From assembly GCF_014647675.1 (NCBI RefSeq), contig NZ_BMPQ01000008.1, positions 248,950-307,169 on the forward strand: DNA of 58,220 nucleotides, read 5' to 3'. Of this stretch, positions 10,595-18,093 are shown one piece after another (the stretch's first letter is position 1; the number at the start of each line of letters is the position of its first letter). The notes beneath the pieces are model-generated. The model worked only from the letters and a program-made list of their open reading frames with translations, ran no database searches and was not told the origin of the DNA. Origin of the DNA: Streptomyces flaveus (lineage in GTDB: Bacteria; Actinomycetota; Actinomycetes; Streptomycetales; Streptomycetaceae). Position numbers and translations under genes: made by a program.

Positions 10595-11327
10595 CGTTCG
10601 CCCTCCGCCGCGCCAGTACCGCCTCGGCCAGCACCAGATCGAGCGGCCGGGTGACCTTGAACGCCTCCTCGTGCCCCGGCACGACCACGACGGGCTTGCC
10701 CAGCTGCTCGACCATGCTCGCGTCGTCGGTGACCCCGTCCGTGACGGTCTCGTGGGCGTGCAACAGGGTGTCCCGGTCAAAGCCCTGCGGGGTCTGTACG
10801 GCCCGTAGCCGCGCCCGCTCGGGAGTGGCGACGACCGGCTCGGGCGAGCCGTCGGTACGCGGCTCGACCTCTTTGACGGTGTCCGTGAGAGGCAGCGCCG
10901 GTACGACGGCGGGGGCCCCGTCCCGTACCGCCTCGATGACCGCGTCGACCGTGTCGACGGGCACCAGCGGCCGGGCGGCGTCGTGCACGAGCACGATGTC
11001 GATGCCGGGCGGCAGCACATCGAGGCCGAGCTTCACGGACTCCTGCCGGGTGTCGCCGCCGGGCACGACGAGGAAGTCGGTCCGCTCGGGCAGCGAATGC
11101 GTGTCCAGGAGCGACTTGACCTCGGCGGCACCGTCGGGCGGCGCCACGACGACGACCAGCGAGACGGCGCGCGACGCGGCCATCGCGCGTACGGCGTGGA
11201 TGAGCATGGGAGTGCCGTTCAGCGCGCGCAGCGCTTTGGGGGCGCCCGGGCCGAGGCGCACGCCTCGACCCGCGGCCGGGATCACGGCCGCGGTACCGGC
11301 CCCGGAACGGCGTGAATCGTCAGACAT
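10584..11327 (-). CDS. ispD: 2-C-methyl-D-erythritol 4-phosphate cytidylyltransferase
   Basis: 247 residues from the ATG at 11327 (MSDDSRRSG), which follows GGGAG at good spacing. The longer open frame upstream is not conserved-looking. The CTP-binding loop is AVIPAAGRGVRLG with KALRALNGTPML. Later come VHDAARPLVP and the LTDTVKEV segment typical of IspD, and RAVQTPQGF. It makes CDP-ME from MEP and CTP. An 11-bp overlap couples it to ispF. Transcription probably starts in the 442-bp gap after carD. Confidence 0.95.
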   Translation of the reverse strand: MSDDSRRSGAGTAAVIPAAGRGVRLGPGAPKALRALNGTPMLIHAVRAMAASRAVSLVVVVAPPDGAAEVKSLLDTHSLPERTDFLVVPGGDTRQESVKLGLDVLPPGIDIVLVHDAARPLVPVDTVDAVIEAVRDGAPAVVPALPLTDTVKEVEPRTDGSPEPVVATPERARLRAVQTPQGFDRDTLLHAHETVTDGVTDDASMVEQLGKPVVVVPGHEEAFKVTRPLDLVLAEAVLARRRANDGF

Positions 11328-11769
11328 CGGCTCCCTGTCGGGTGTGTGTACGTACGGGTGCGTACGGGGGTGTGTACGGTCACGTCCTGCCGTCGGTCCG
11401 GCGTCCACCGGGCGTCAATCCGGCGCCCACGAACGCCGCCCGGCGCGCACCGGTTTGACCCGCCGGTTCGCGCCGGTTTGACGACCGGGCCCGTGTGGGT
11501 ATGGCCTCAGCGTGCCGGGCGCGACGCCTTGACCGGGGACCCTTCCGTGACATCTGGTCGAGCCAGCTGCCCGGGCCCGGCACGCCAAGTGTCGGCGGCC
11601 GGAAATTCATTACCCAGCCTCCGGAGTACGGTCGTACGGTGTCCTGGGTACGAGCATGCCGCAGCGCCCGGCGACAGAACTTACGTCATCGGGCACCGCG
11701 GCATTTCAATTGCGTACGCCGAACTGCTCGTTTCGCTTCTGGTCGGAAGCGATCAGAGAGTGACGGGCG
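11328..11769. other. intergenic region between ispD and carD
   Basis: 442 bp with no supported gene. Near 11340-11390 it holds GTGTGTACGTACGGGTGCG-like GTAC-rich repeats. Near 11440-11480 the 11-mer CGCCGGTTTGA-type sequence occurs twice. On the minus strand it should carry the ispD promoter and the 3' end of the carD transcript. Confidence 0.5.
11733..11752 (-). terminator. weak hairpin downstream of carD
   Basis: Arms TCGCTTC and GAAGCGA (7 bp) with a 6-nt loop, 18 bp after the carD stop. There is no U-run. Confidence 0.35.
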
Positions 11770-12252
11770 TCAGGACGCGAGGACCTCGTCGAGCAGGGCC
11801 TCGGCCTTGTCCTCGTTCGTGTTCTCCGCGAGGGCGAGCTCGCTCACCAGGATCTGCCGAGCTTTGGCGAGCATGCGCTTCTCGCCGGCGGAGAGTCCGC
11901 GCTCGCGCTCACGACGCCACAGGTCACGGACGACTTCCGCGACCTTGATGACATCGCCGGAGGCGAGCTTCTCGAGATTTGCCTTGTAACGACGCGACCA
12001 GTTCGTGGGCTCCTCGGCATACGGCGCGCGCAGCACTTCGAAGACCCGGTCCAGCCCGTCCTGACCGACCACATCACGCACGCCGACGAACTCCGCATTG
12101 TCCGCTGGCACACGCACCGTCAGGTCGCCCTGGGCGACCTTCAGCACCAAGTAGGTCTTGTCCACGCCTTTGATCTGACGAGTTTCGATAGCCTCGATCA
12201 GCGCGGCCCCGTGATGGGGATAGACCACGGTGTCGCCAACCTTGAACGTCAT
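11770..12252 (-). CDS. carD: CarD/CdnL family RNA polymerase-binding transcription regulator
   Basis: 160 residues. The N-terminal Tudor-like RNA-polymerase interaction domain (FKVGDTVVYPHHGAALIEAIE, residues 3-23, continuing to about 60) is joined to a helical DNA-binding domain with NWSRRYKANLEKL and a basic WRRERERGLSAGEKRML stretch. In actinobacteria CarD binds the RNAP beta subunit and stabilises open complexes at rRNA and housekeeping promoters. Its position upstream of ispD-ispF, in the same direction, is conserved in mycobacteria and Streptomyces. The ATG follows GAAGGGG. It is essential in mycobacteria. Confidence 0.95.
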   Translation of the reverse strand: MTFKVGDTVVYPHHGAALIEAIETRQIKGVDKTYLVLKVAQGDLTVRVPADNAEFVGVRDVVGQDGLDRVFEVLRAPYAEEPTNWSRRYKANLEKLASGDVIKVAEVVRDLWRRERERGLSAGEKRMLAKARQILVSELALAENTNEDKAEALLDEVLAS

Positions 12253-12878
12253 GTGACAGGTACCCCTTCCGTGGCTATCCAGAGTAACACGAGAACCGCA
12301 TCTTCTGAATGGCGTTTTCGCAGGTCAGGGCACATCTCGGGGCTTGACAACAGCGACAGGAACGTGCTTCGAGGAGGCGACGGAAGGGGGTATTCGCAGG
12401 TCGGAGCGGTTCCTCGAGGGAGGCGAAACCCGCCCGTTACAACGCTTCACAGGCTTCCCCGCGTGGCCGAACGTCCAGATTTGTCGGGTTCCGAGGGTGG
12501 GACTTGCGCTACTCCGTTCGGTGATCGGGGGCGGGTACGAGACGAATCCGGAATTGATCACGACAGACCGAAGATCAATTCTCTTACGGACCCCTGAACG
12601 CATTCCTTATGGGAAATGTTGTCAACGTGGCTCGCGTGCTCTTTGTTGCAGAAACATGGCGGAGCGATACGAGGGGCGCGCCCTCGGCGCGACGATCGTG
12701 ACGGGGGCGGGAGAACCGTAGGTGGGGGTCCCCCGGTTCGAGCGAAGTCGAGAGCTGGGGAGGGTCGGGTGCGGGGGCGCAGTGGCGGATCGGTAACCTG
12801 AGCCGCTGACAGACCCTTAGGGCGGCTTTAACAAGTAGGCCGCCCTGCTCCGCCCACGTTCAAGGAGTTGCCGCCGCC
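12253..12878. promoter_or_regulatory. 626-bp divergent control region, carD / lipoprotein
   Basis: No gene is supported. Toward carD, minus-strand TTGACA hexamers can be seen (for example 12625-12620). A plus-strand TTGACA lies at 12344. None has a convincing -10 at 17 bp that I can defend. The right part carries a palindromic Streptomyces-type repeat, listed separately. The AAGGAG at 12862 is the ribosome site of the lipoprotein gene. Confidence 0.4.
12721..12764. repeat. Streptomyces intergenic palindromic repeat
   Basis: The block starts with GTGGGGGTCCCCC and continues through TTCGAGCGAAGTCGAGAGC to GGGGAGG. I recall this arrangement as a widespread short repeat in Streptomyces intergenic DNA. 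It contains two nested hairpins (GGGGGTCCCCC, and TCGAGCGAAGTCGA). Confidence 0.6.
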
Positions 12879-13583
12879 GTGAGCAGCAGCCTTCGACGCG
12901 GCGCCCTCGCCGCCGCCGCCATCGCGTTCTCGATCGCCTCGCTCGCCGCGTGCGGCGCCGGAAACAACGCCCAGTCGCTGGAGATCAAGCCGGACCACGC
13001 CGCGACCAGCGTCGGCGACATCGAGATCCAGAACGCCGTGGTGATCACCCAGCCCGACCCTGAGTCGACGGGCCCGGCCGCGATCTCCGCGACCCTGTTC
13101 AACAACGGCGGGAGCGACGAGACGCTGGAGTCGATCCGCGTGGAGGGCGTCGAGGACCCCGTCACGCTCAGGCCCGCAGAGGGCACCGGCCCGATCACGG
13201 TCCCGGCCGACGGCTCGGTGATCCTCGGCGGAAAGGGCAACGCCTCCGCCGTGGTGACCGGCAGCAGCGAGGCCTTGGAGGACGGTGACGCGCAGCCGGT
13301 CACCTTCTCCTTCAGTGAGACGGGTGAGGTGAAGCTGCGGGCGTTCGTCGTCCCGGCCGACGGCTTCTACGCCGAGTGGGGGCCGTCCGAGACTCCCCAG
13401 GCGCCGGGTTCCGAGGGGTCCGGGAGCCCGAGCCCCACTGGGTCTCCGTCCCAGTCCCCGTCGGCCGAGCCGGGGGCCGGTGAGGCCGGAGCGGGCGAAG
13501 CCGGGCAGGGCGCCACTGACGCGGCCTCGCAGAGCGTGACGCCCACGGCTCCCGAGGGCGGCGACGCGGTCGGGGAGGACTGA
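12879..13583 (+). CDS. DUF461-type lipoprotein
   Basis: 234 residues starting with GTG after AAGGAG. The signal peptide (residues 1-25) ends in the lipobox SLAAC, so the Cys in AACGAGN is probably lipidated. A beta-rich domain follows (IEIQNAVVIT, SATLFNNGGSDETLESIRVEG, about residues 40-165). It resembles the PCu(A)C/DUF461 fold, but the copper-binding His/Met residues are absent. The last 65 residues are Ser/Pro/Gly-rich. The protein should sit on the outer face of the membrane. Function unknown. It is convergent with phoP and shares a terminator with it. Confidence 0.8.
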   Translation: MSSSLRRGALAAAAIAFSIASLAACGAGNNAQSLEIKPDHAATSVGDIEIQNAVVITQPDPESTGPAAISATLFNNGGSDETLESIRVEGVEDPVTLRPAEGTGPITVPADGSVILGGKGNASAVVTGSSEALEDGDAQPVTFSFSETGEVKLRAFVVPADGFYAEWGPSETPQAPGSEGSGSPSPTGSPSQSPSAEPGAGEAGAGEAGQGATDAASQSVTPTAPEGGDAVGED

Positions 13584-13626
13584 GCGGACGGCTGAGCGGC
13601 GTACGGCCACGGAAGTCTCGTACGCA

Positions 13627-13670
13627 CGAAGGGCGGGACCCCCGGCGCTTGCCAGGGTTCCCGCCCTTCG
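13627..13670. terminator. bidirectional terminator, lipoprotein / phoP
   Basis: Arms CGAAGGGCGGGA and TCCCGCCCTTCG, perfect over 12 bp, with a 20-nt loop between convergent genes. Confidence 0.8.
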
Positions 13671-13697
13671 TCGTGCTCAGCGTGCGAGAGGTTCGGT

Positions 13698-14378
13698 TTA
13701 CGGCTCGAACTTGTACCCGAGGCCTCTGACCGTCACCAGGTACCGCGGCGCGCCCGGGTCCGGCTCGATCTTGGCGCGGAGGCGTTTGACGTGGACGTCG
13801 AGGGTCTTGGTGTCGCCCACGTAGTCGGCGCCCCAGACGCGGTCGATGAGCTGCATACGGGTCAGCACGCGGCCCGCGTTGCGCAGCAGCATCTCCAGGA
13901 GGTCGAACTCCTTGAGGGGGAGGTCGACCTTGGAGCCGGAGACGGTGACCACGTGGCGGTCGACGTCCATACGGACCGGGCCGGCCTCCAGTGCGGCGGG
14001 AGTGACCTCCTCGGGCTCGCCGCGGCGGCGCAGTACGGCGCGGATGCGGGCGACCAGCTCGCGTGAGGAGAAGGGCTTGGTCACATAGTCGTCGGCTCCT
14101 ATTTCCAGGCCGACGACCTTGTCGATCTCGCTGTCCTTGGCGGTGACCATGATCACCGGGACGTTCGAGCGGCTGCGCAGCTGGCGGCACACTTCGGTGC
14201 CGGGCAGTCCGGGCAGCATCAGGTCGAGCAGGACGAGATCGGCGCCGTTGCGCTCGAACTCGTCGAGGCCATCGGGCCCGGTGGTCGCGATGGCGACCTC
14301 GAAGCCCTCCTTGCGGAGCATGTAGGACAGGGCGTCGCTGAAGGACTCCTCGTCCTCGACGACGAGCACTCGGGTCAC
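13698..14378 (-). CDS. phoP: PhoP, response regulator of phosphate limitation
   Basis: 226 residues, an OmpR-type regulator. The receiver domain (residues 1-120) has the acidic pair in VVEDEES, the phospho-acceptor Asp in LVLLDLMLPG, Thr in MVTA and Lys in YVTKPF. The winged-helix domain follows (about residues 130-226: LPLKEFDLLEMLLRN, RVWGADYVGDTKTLDVHVKRLR). It activates or represses genes through PHO boxes at low phosphate and influences antibiotic production in Streptomyces. The GTG start overlaps the phoR stop by 4 bp, so the two are co-translated. PHO boxes are visible upstream of phoR. Confidence 0.96.
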   Translation of the reverse strand: MTRVLVVEDEESFSDALSYMLRKEGFEVAIATTGPDGLDEFERNGADLVLLDLMLPGLPGTEVCRQLRSRSNVPVIMVTAKDSEIDKVVGLEIGADDYVTKPFSSRELVARIRAVLRRRGEPEEVTPAALEAGPVRMDVDRHVVTVSGSKVDLPLKEFDLLEMLLRNAGRVLTRMQLIDRVWGADYVGDTKTLDVHVKRLRAKIEPDPGAPRYLVTVRGLGYKFEP

Positions 14379-15715
14379 GGAAGGACCTCCGGGGCAGAAA
14401 GCGATTCGTACGGGGATGTTGTGGGGGTTGTGACGGTGGTCGTTCCGTCGGGCGGCCCGTCGTCGACGTCGTCGGCGAGTCCGGACATGTGGTCGGTCGC
14501 GCGGTCGCGGGCCACGCCCGCCTCCGGCAGCCGGAGGGTGAAGGTGGAGCCCTGACCCTCGGAGCTCCACACCGTGACCTCCCCGCCGTGCGAGGCAGCC
14601 ACGTGCTTGACGATCGCCAGGCCCAGCCCCGTACCGCCGGTGTGGCGGGAGCGGGCCGGGTCGACGCGGTAGAAGCGCTCGAAGACGCGCTCGCGGTCCT
14701 TCTCGGAGATGCCGATGCCCTGGTCGGTGACGGCGACCTCGATGAGGTCTCCGCCGGGCGCGGGGACCCGGCGCGCGGCGATTCCCACGCGCGTACGGGC
14801 GGGCGAGTAGTTCACGGCGTTCTCGACGAGGTTGCCGAGGGCGGCGGCCAGCTGGCCGCGGTTGCCCCAGATCTGCAGGTCTGCGGTGTCCGCCTGTCGC
14901 CCGCCGCCGTCCTCGTCCGAGGCCCCCATGGGCCCGCCTCCCACATTGGCGGCCATGGTGATCTGCTTGGTGCCGGCCTGGTGGCGGCAGCGGTCGATGG
15001 CTTCGGCGACGAGTTCGTCCACGCGTACGGGCTCGGCGTCCTCGAGGGGGTCGTCGTTCTGGACCCGGGAGAGGTCGATGAGTTCCTGGACGAGGTTGGT
15101 GAGGCGGGTGGCCTCTATCTGCATGCGTCCGGCGAAGCGTTCCACGGCCTCCGGGTCGTCGGAGGCGCCCATGACCGCCTCGGAGAGGAGGCTGAGCGCG
15201 CCGACGGGGGTCTTGAGTTCGTGGCTGACGTTGGCGACGAAGTCGCGTCGTACGGCCTCGATGCGGCGGGCCTCGGTGAGGTCCTCGACGAGGAGGAGTA
15301 CGAGGCGGGAGCCCAGCGGGGCGACGCGGGCGGACACGGCGAGGGCTTCCCCGCGGCCGGTGCCGCGGCGGGGCAGGTCCAGCTCGACCTGCCGTATCTC
15401 GCCGTCGCGACGGGTGTCGCGGGCCATCTGCAGCATGGGCTCGACGGCGAGTTTCCCGCCGCGCACGAGACCGAGGGCGTACGCGGCGGAACTGGCCTTC
15501 ACCACGGCGTCGGCCTCGTCGAGCACGACGGCGGAGGAGCGGAGCACGGACAGGACCGTGTCTACGCCCGGCGGAAGCACCGGGTCCGTGTGCAGCGAGG
15601 TGCGCGTCGGCCGCTTCTGCTCGCGCTCGCTCCAGCGGAACGCCAGCATGGCGATGACGCCGGTGAGCACACCGGCGATCGCTGCCGCTGCGGCGACCGC
15701 CGCGTTCACGTCCAT
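14375..15715 (-). CDS. phoR: PhoR, phosphate-sensing histidine kinase
   Basis: 446 residues. One N-terminal membrane segment (VAAAAAIAGVLTGVIAMLAF, residues 6-25) leads to a PAS-like region (about 50-140). HisKA follows with the phospho-His in FVANVSHELKTPVGAL. The HATPase domain has the N box (LVENAVNY), G1 (DQGIGIS) and G2 (GTGLGLAIVKH). It has a single anchor and no large external sensor domain, as expected for actinobacterial PhoR, where signal input comes through the Pst system and PhoU. It precedes phoP in one transcript read leftward from the PHO-box region. Confidence 0.96.
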   Translation of the reverse strand: MDVNAAVAAAAAIAGVLTGVIAMLAFRWSEREQKRPTRTSLHTDPVLPPGVDTVLSVLRSSAVVLDEADAVVKASSAAYALGLVRGGKLAVEPMLQMARDTRRDGEIRQVELDLPRRGTGRGEALAVSARVAPLGSRLVLLLVEDLTEARRIEAVRRDFVANVSHELKTPVGALSLLSEAVMGASDDPEAVERFAGRMQIEATRLTNLVQELIDLSRVQNDDPLEDAEPVRVDELVAEAIDRCRHQAGTKQITMAANVGGGPMGASDEDGGGRQADTADLQIWGNRGQLAAALGNLVENAVNYSPARTRVGIAARRVPAPGGDLIEVAVTDQGIGISEKDRERVFERFYRVDPARSRHTGGTGLGLAIVKHVAASHGGEVTVWSSEGQGSTFTLRLPEAGVARDRATDHMSGLADDVDDGPPDGTTTVTTPTTSPYESLSAPEVLP

Positions 15716-15788
15716 GGCTCCAGGTTAGGCATGACGTACGCCCCCCTTACAGCGCCCAGAGTGCCAGCTCGAGCACTCGTCGCCCAGA

Positions 15789-15821
15789 GTTCACCGTGGA
15801 GACCGTGTCGGTTCACTTACT
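15789..15821. promoter_or_regulatory. PHO box pair, phoR-proximal
   Basis: Three 11-bp units in register: GTTCACCGTGG (15789), AGACCGTGTCG (15800) and GTTCACTTACT (15811). The outer two match the PhoP direct-repeat consensus GTTCACC-N4. Confidence 0.8.
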
Positions 15822-15873
15822 GCGAGCGGCCTCACGGAAGGCATACCGGCGGCGAGGTGCGATGTCGCCCATA

Positions 15874-15906
15874 GTTCACCTGGGTGATAGAGATGGTTCA
15901 TTTGAG
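15874..15906. promoter_or_regulatory. PHO box pair, phoU-proximal
   Basis: Units GTTCACCTGGG (15874), TGATAGAGATG (15885) and GTTCATTTGAG (15896) lie at exact 11-bp spacing. The first and third fit the PhoP consensus. The 339-bp phoR-phoU gap holds these two operators and otherwise only promoter sequence. Confidence 0.85.
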
Positions 15907-16054
15907 GTGGCGGAAACGGACGCGTTCAGGCCGGATCGTGGAAGCGTGGGGTACGCGAGCCCCTTGGACTCCCGCACGGGAAACCTGCATGGGAAACCAT
16001 GTACGAGGATCCGTGTACGAGATCCGGAAGCTGACGTAAGAGAGGGACATCCTG

Positions 16055-16732
16055 ATGCGCGACGCGTACCACGAGGAACTTGACTCGATCGGCGAGGGCC
16101 TGGTCGAGATGGCCCGGCTCGTCGGGTCGGCGATCGGGCGCGCCACGACGGCGATCCTCGACTCCGATCTGAAGCTGGCGGAGACCGTGATCGCGGGCGA
16201 CCAGAAGGTCGACGATCTCCAGCACGAGCTCGAGGCGCGGGCGATCGCCCTGCTGGCGCGGCAGCAGCCGGTGGCGACGGATCTGCGGATCGTGGTCACG
16301 TCGCTGCGGATGAGCGCGGACCTCGAGCGCTCGGGCGACCTGGCCCAGCATGTCGCGAAGCTCGCCCGCCTCCGCTTCCCGGAGCGCGCGGTCCCGCAGG
16401 ACCTGCACGCCACGATCCTGGAGATGGGCCAGCTCGCTCAGCGCCTGATGGCGAAGGCGGCGGAGGTCATCGTCACCAAGGACGTCGACCTCGCGCTCCA
16501 GCTGGAGCAGGACGACGACGCGATGGACACGTTGCACCGCGCCCTCTTCCAGCACCTCATGGACGACCGCTGGAAGCACGGCATCGAGACGGCCGTCGAC
16601 GTCACGCTGCTGGGCCGCTACTACGAGCGCTTCGCGGACCATGCGGTGTCGGTGGCGAACCGGGTGGTGTACCTGGTGACCGGGGAGCACGCGGACGAGA
16701 TACAGCCTGTGACGGGGGTCGAGGGGGCGTAA
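16055..16732 (+). CDS. phoU: PhoU, phosphate signalling regulator
   Basis: 225 residues, all helical, with the two repeated three-helix PhoU domains (about 10-100 and 115-210). Metal-binding type sequences are RATTAILDSDLKLAE and ERFADHAVSVANRVVYL (E/D..R...D..). PhoU links the PstSCAB importer to PhoR and keeps the kinase quiet when phosphate is plentiful. The ATG follows AGAGGGA. It is divergent from phoR-phoP and lies behind PHO boxes, so it is expected to be PhoP-controlled. mtpA follows at 182 bp. Confidence 0.95.
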   Translation: MRDAYHEELDSIGEGLVEMARLVGSAIGRATTAILDSDLKLAETVIAGDQKVDDLQHELEARAIALLARQQPVATDLRIVVTSLRMSADLERSGDLAQHVAKLARLRFPERAVPQDLHATILEMGQLAQRLMAKAAEVIVTKDVDLALQLEQDDDAMDTLHRALFQHLMDDRWKHGIETAVDVTLLGRYYERFADHAVSVANRVVYLVTGEHADEIQPVTGVEGA

Positions 16733-16745
16733 GCGCTCCGCTGCG

Positions 16746-16829
16746 GGGCGTACGGGCGGGTTGCGAGGGCGTACGGGCCTGTTGCGGGGGCGTGCAGTTC
16801 CGTTGCACGGGCGTGCGTGCTCCTGGTCG
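16746..16829 (+). repeat. degenerate 4 x 21-bp tandem repeat after phoU
   Basis: Four adjoining 21-bp units begin at 16746, 16767, 16788 and 16809, each starting GGGCGT(A/G)C. The first two differ at only a few positions. Twenty-one bp keeps a reading frame, so this may be decayed coding or a slippage product. Confidence 0.7.
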
Positions 16830-16914
16830 GTGCGTGGGAGCCTCGGTGCGCCGTTGATACGCCGGACGGTGGGGGCCTGCAATGGGCGTAGGCACCAGCC
16901 TTCAAGGAGGGACC

Positions 16915-17070
16915 ATGGCCGAATCCCCCACCACCACCCCCGACCCGACCCGGGAGCGCGAGACCGAGCAGCCCGCCGAGATCATCAGCCTCCCGCTTGT
17001 CGCCGCCTGCGGCTGCGGTTCGGGCTGCAGGTGCGGCTGCCAGTCGGGGAGTCCTTGCCAGTGCGGTTGA
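16915..17070 (+). CDS. mtpA: MtpA-like small metallothionein
   Basis: 51 residues from the ATG at 16915, right behind AAGGAGGG. The first 30 residues are polar and rich in Thr, Glu and Pro. The last 22 hold seven cysteines in CGCGSGCRCGCQ and SGSPCQCG, the look of a metal-binding metallothionein. A gene of this type next to phoU is known in S. coelicolor (mtpA) and is phosphate-regulated there. The likely role is binding of zinc, copper or cadmium in the cytoplasm. Phosphate-linked control here is inferred from position. Confidence 0.82.
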   Translation: MAESPTTTPDPTRERETEQPAEIISLPLVAACGCGSGCRCGCQSGSPCQCG

Positions 17071-17132
17071 CGGCGCGCTGGTCGTAGGGCTAGTACTGCT
17101 TAACGGCCCAGCGCGGGCCCCAGCTCAGCGAA

Positions 17133-17171
17133 GAGCCCTCTGCCTCCGGAGAAACCGGAGGCAGAGGGCTC
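17133..17171. terminator. bidirectional terminator, mtpA / gpmA
   Basis: Perfect 17-bp arms (GAGCCCTCTGCCTCCGG and its complement) with a 5-nt loop between two convergent genes. Confidence 0.85.
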
Positions 17172-17183
17172 AATGCGGGAAAG

Positions 17184-17945
17184 TTACTTCTTCTTGCCCT
17201 GATTCTTCACAGCCTCGATCGCCGCCGCAGCCGCATCCGGGTCCAGGTACGTACCGCCCGGATTGACCGGCTTGAAGTCGGCGTCGAGTTCGTACGACAG
17301 CGGGATGCCCGTCGGGATGTTCAGGCCCGCGATGTCCGCGTCCGAGATGCCGTCGAGGTGCTTGACGAGGGCGCGCAGCGAGTTGCCGTGGGCCGCCACC
17401 AGGACCGTGCGGCCGGTGAGGAGGTCGGGGACGATGCCGTCGAACCAGTACGGGAGCATGCGGACGACGACGTCCTTGAGGCACTCCGTCTGAGGGCGCA
17501 GCTCCGGCGGGAGGGTCGCGTAGCGCGGGTCGTCGAACTGCGAGTACTCGGCGTCGCGGTCCAGCGGCGGCGGGGGCGTGTCGTACGAGCGGCGCCACAG
17601 CATGAACTGCTCCTCGCCGAACTCGGCGAGCGTCTGCGCCTTGTCCTTGCCCTGGAGTGCGCCGTAGTGACGCTCGTTCAGACGCCAGCTGCGGTGGACC
17701 GGGATCCAGAGGCGGTCGGCGGACTCCAGCGCGAGCTGCGCGGTGCGGATGGCGCGCTTCTGGAGGGAGGTGTGCACGACGTCGGGCAGCAGGCCGGCGT
17801 CCTTGAGCAGCTCACCGCCGCGGACTGCCTCCTTCTCGCCCTTTTCGTTGAGGTTGACGTCCACCCAGCCGGTGAACAGGTTCTTCGCGTTCCATTCGCT
17901 CTCGCCGTGGCGGAGGAGGATCAGCTTGTACGGTGCGTCGGCCAT
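17184..17945 (-). CDS. gpmA: 2,3-bisphosphoglycerate-dependent phosphoglycerate mutase
   Basis: 253 residues with the phospho-histidine motif LILLRHGESEWN near the start (His about residue 12). Also present are the substrate loop RLNERHYGALQG and the second catalytic His in VLVAAHGNSLRALVKHL. It interconverts 3- and 2-phosphoglycerate in glycolysis and needs 2,3-BPG as primer. The C-terminal lysine-rich tail is normal. It is a single gene ending at the mtpA hairpin. Confidence 0.95.
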   Translation of the reverse strand: MADAPYKLILLRHGESEWNAKNLFTGWVDVNLNEKGEKEAVRGGELLKDAGLLPDVVHTSLQKRAIRTAQLALESADRLWIPVHRSWRLNERHYGALQGKDKAQTLAEFGEEQFMLWRRSYDTPPPPLDRDAEYSQFDDPRYATLPPELRPQTECLKDVVVRMLPYWFDGIVPDLLTGRTVLVAAHGNSLRALVKHLDGISDADIAGLNIPTGIPLSYELDADFKPVNPGGTYLDPDAAAAAIEAVKNQGKKK

Positions 17946-18093
17946 GCCCCGAGCGTAATAGACGCCCTGAAGCCGTCGTGTGGCTGCCCGGCAGCCGGAC
18001 AGTTGACGGCGTTCGCCAATTGGGTGGCCGGGTAGAGCGGCGCACTCGTAAGGTACGTAGGGAGCATAAGCCGCTTACATCCAGGGGATTCCG

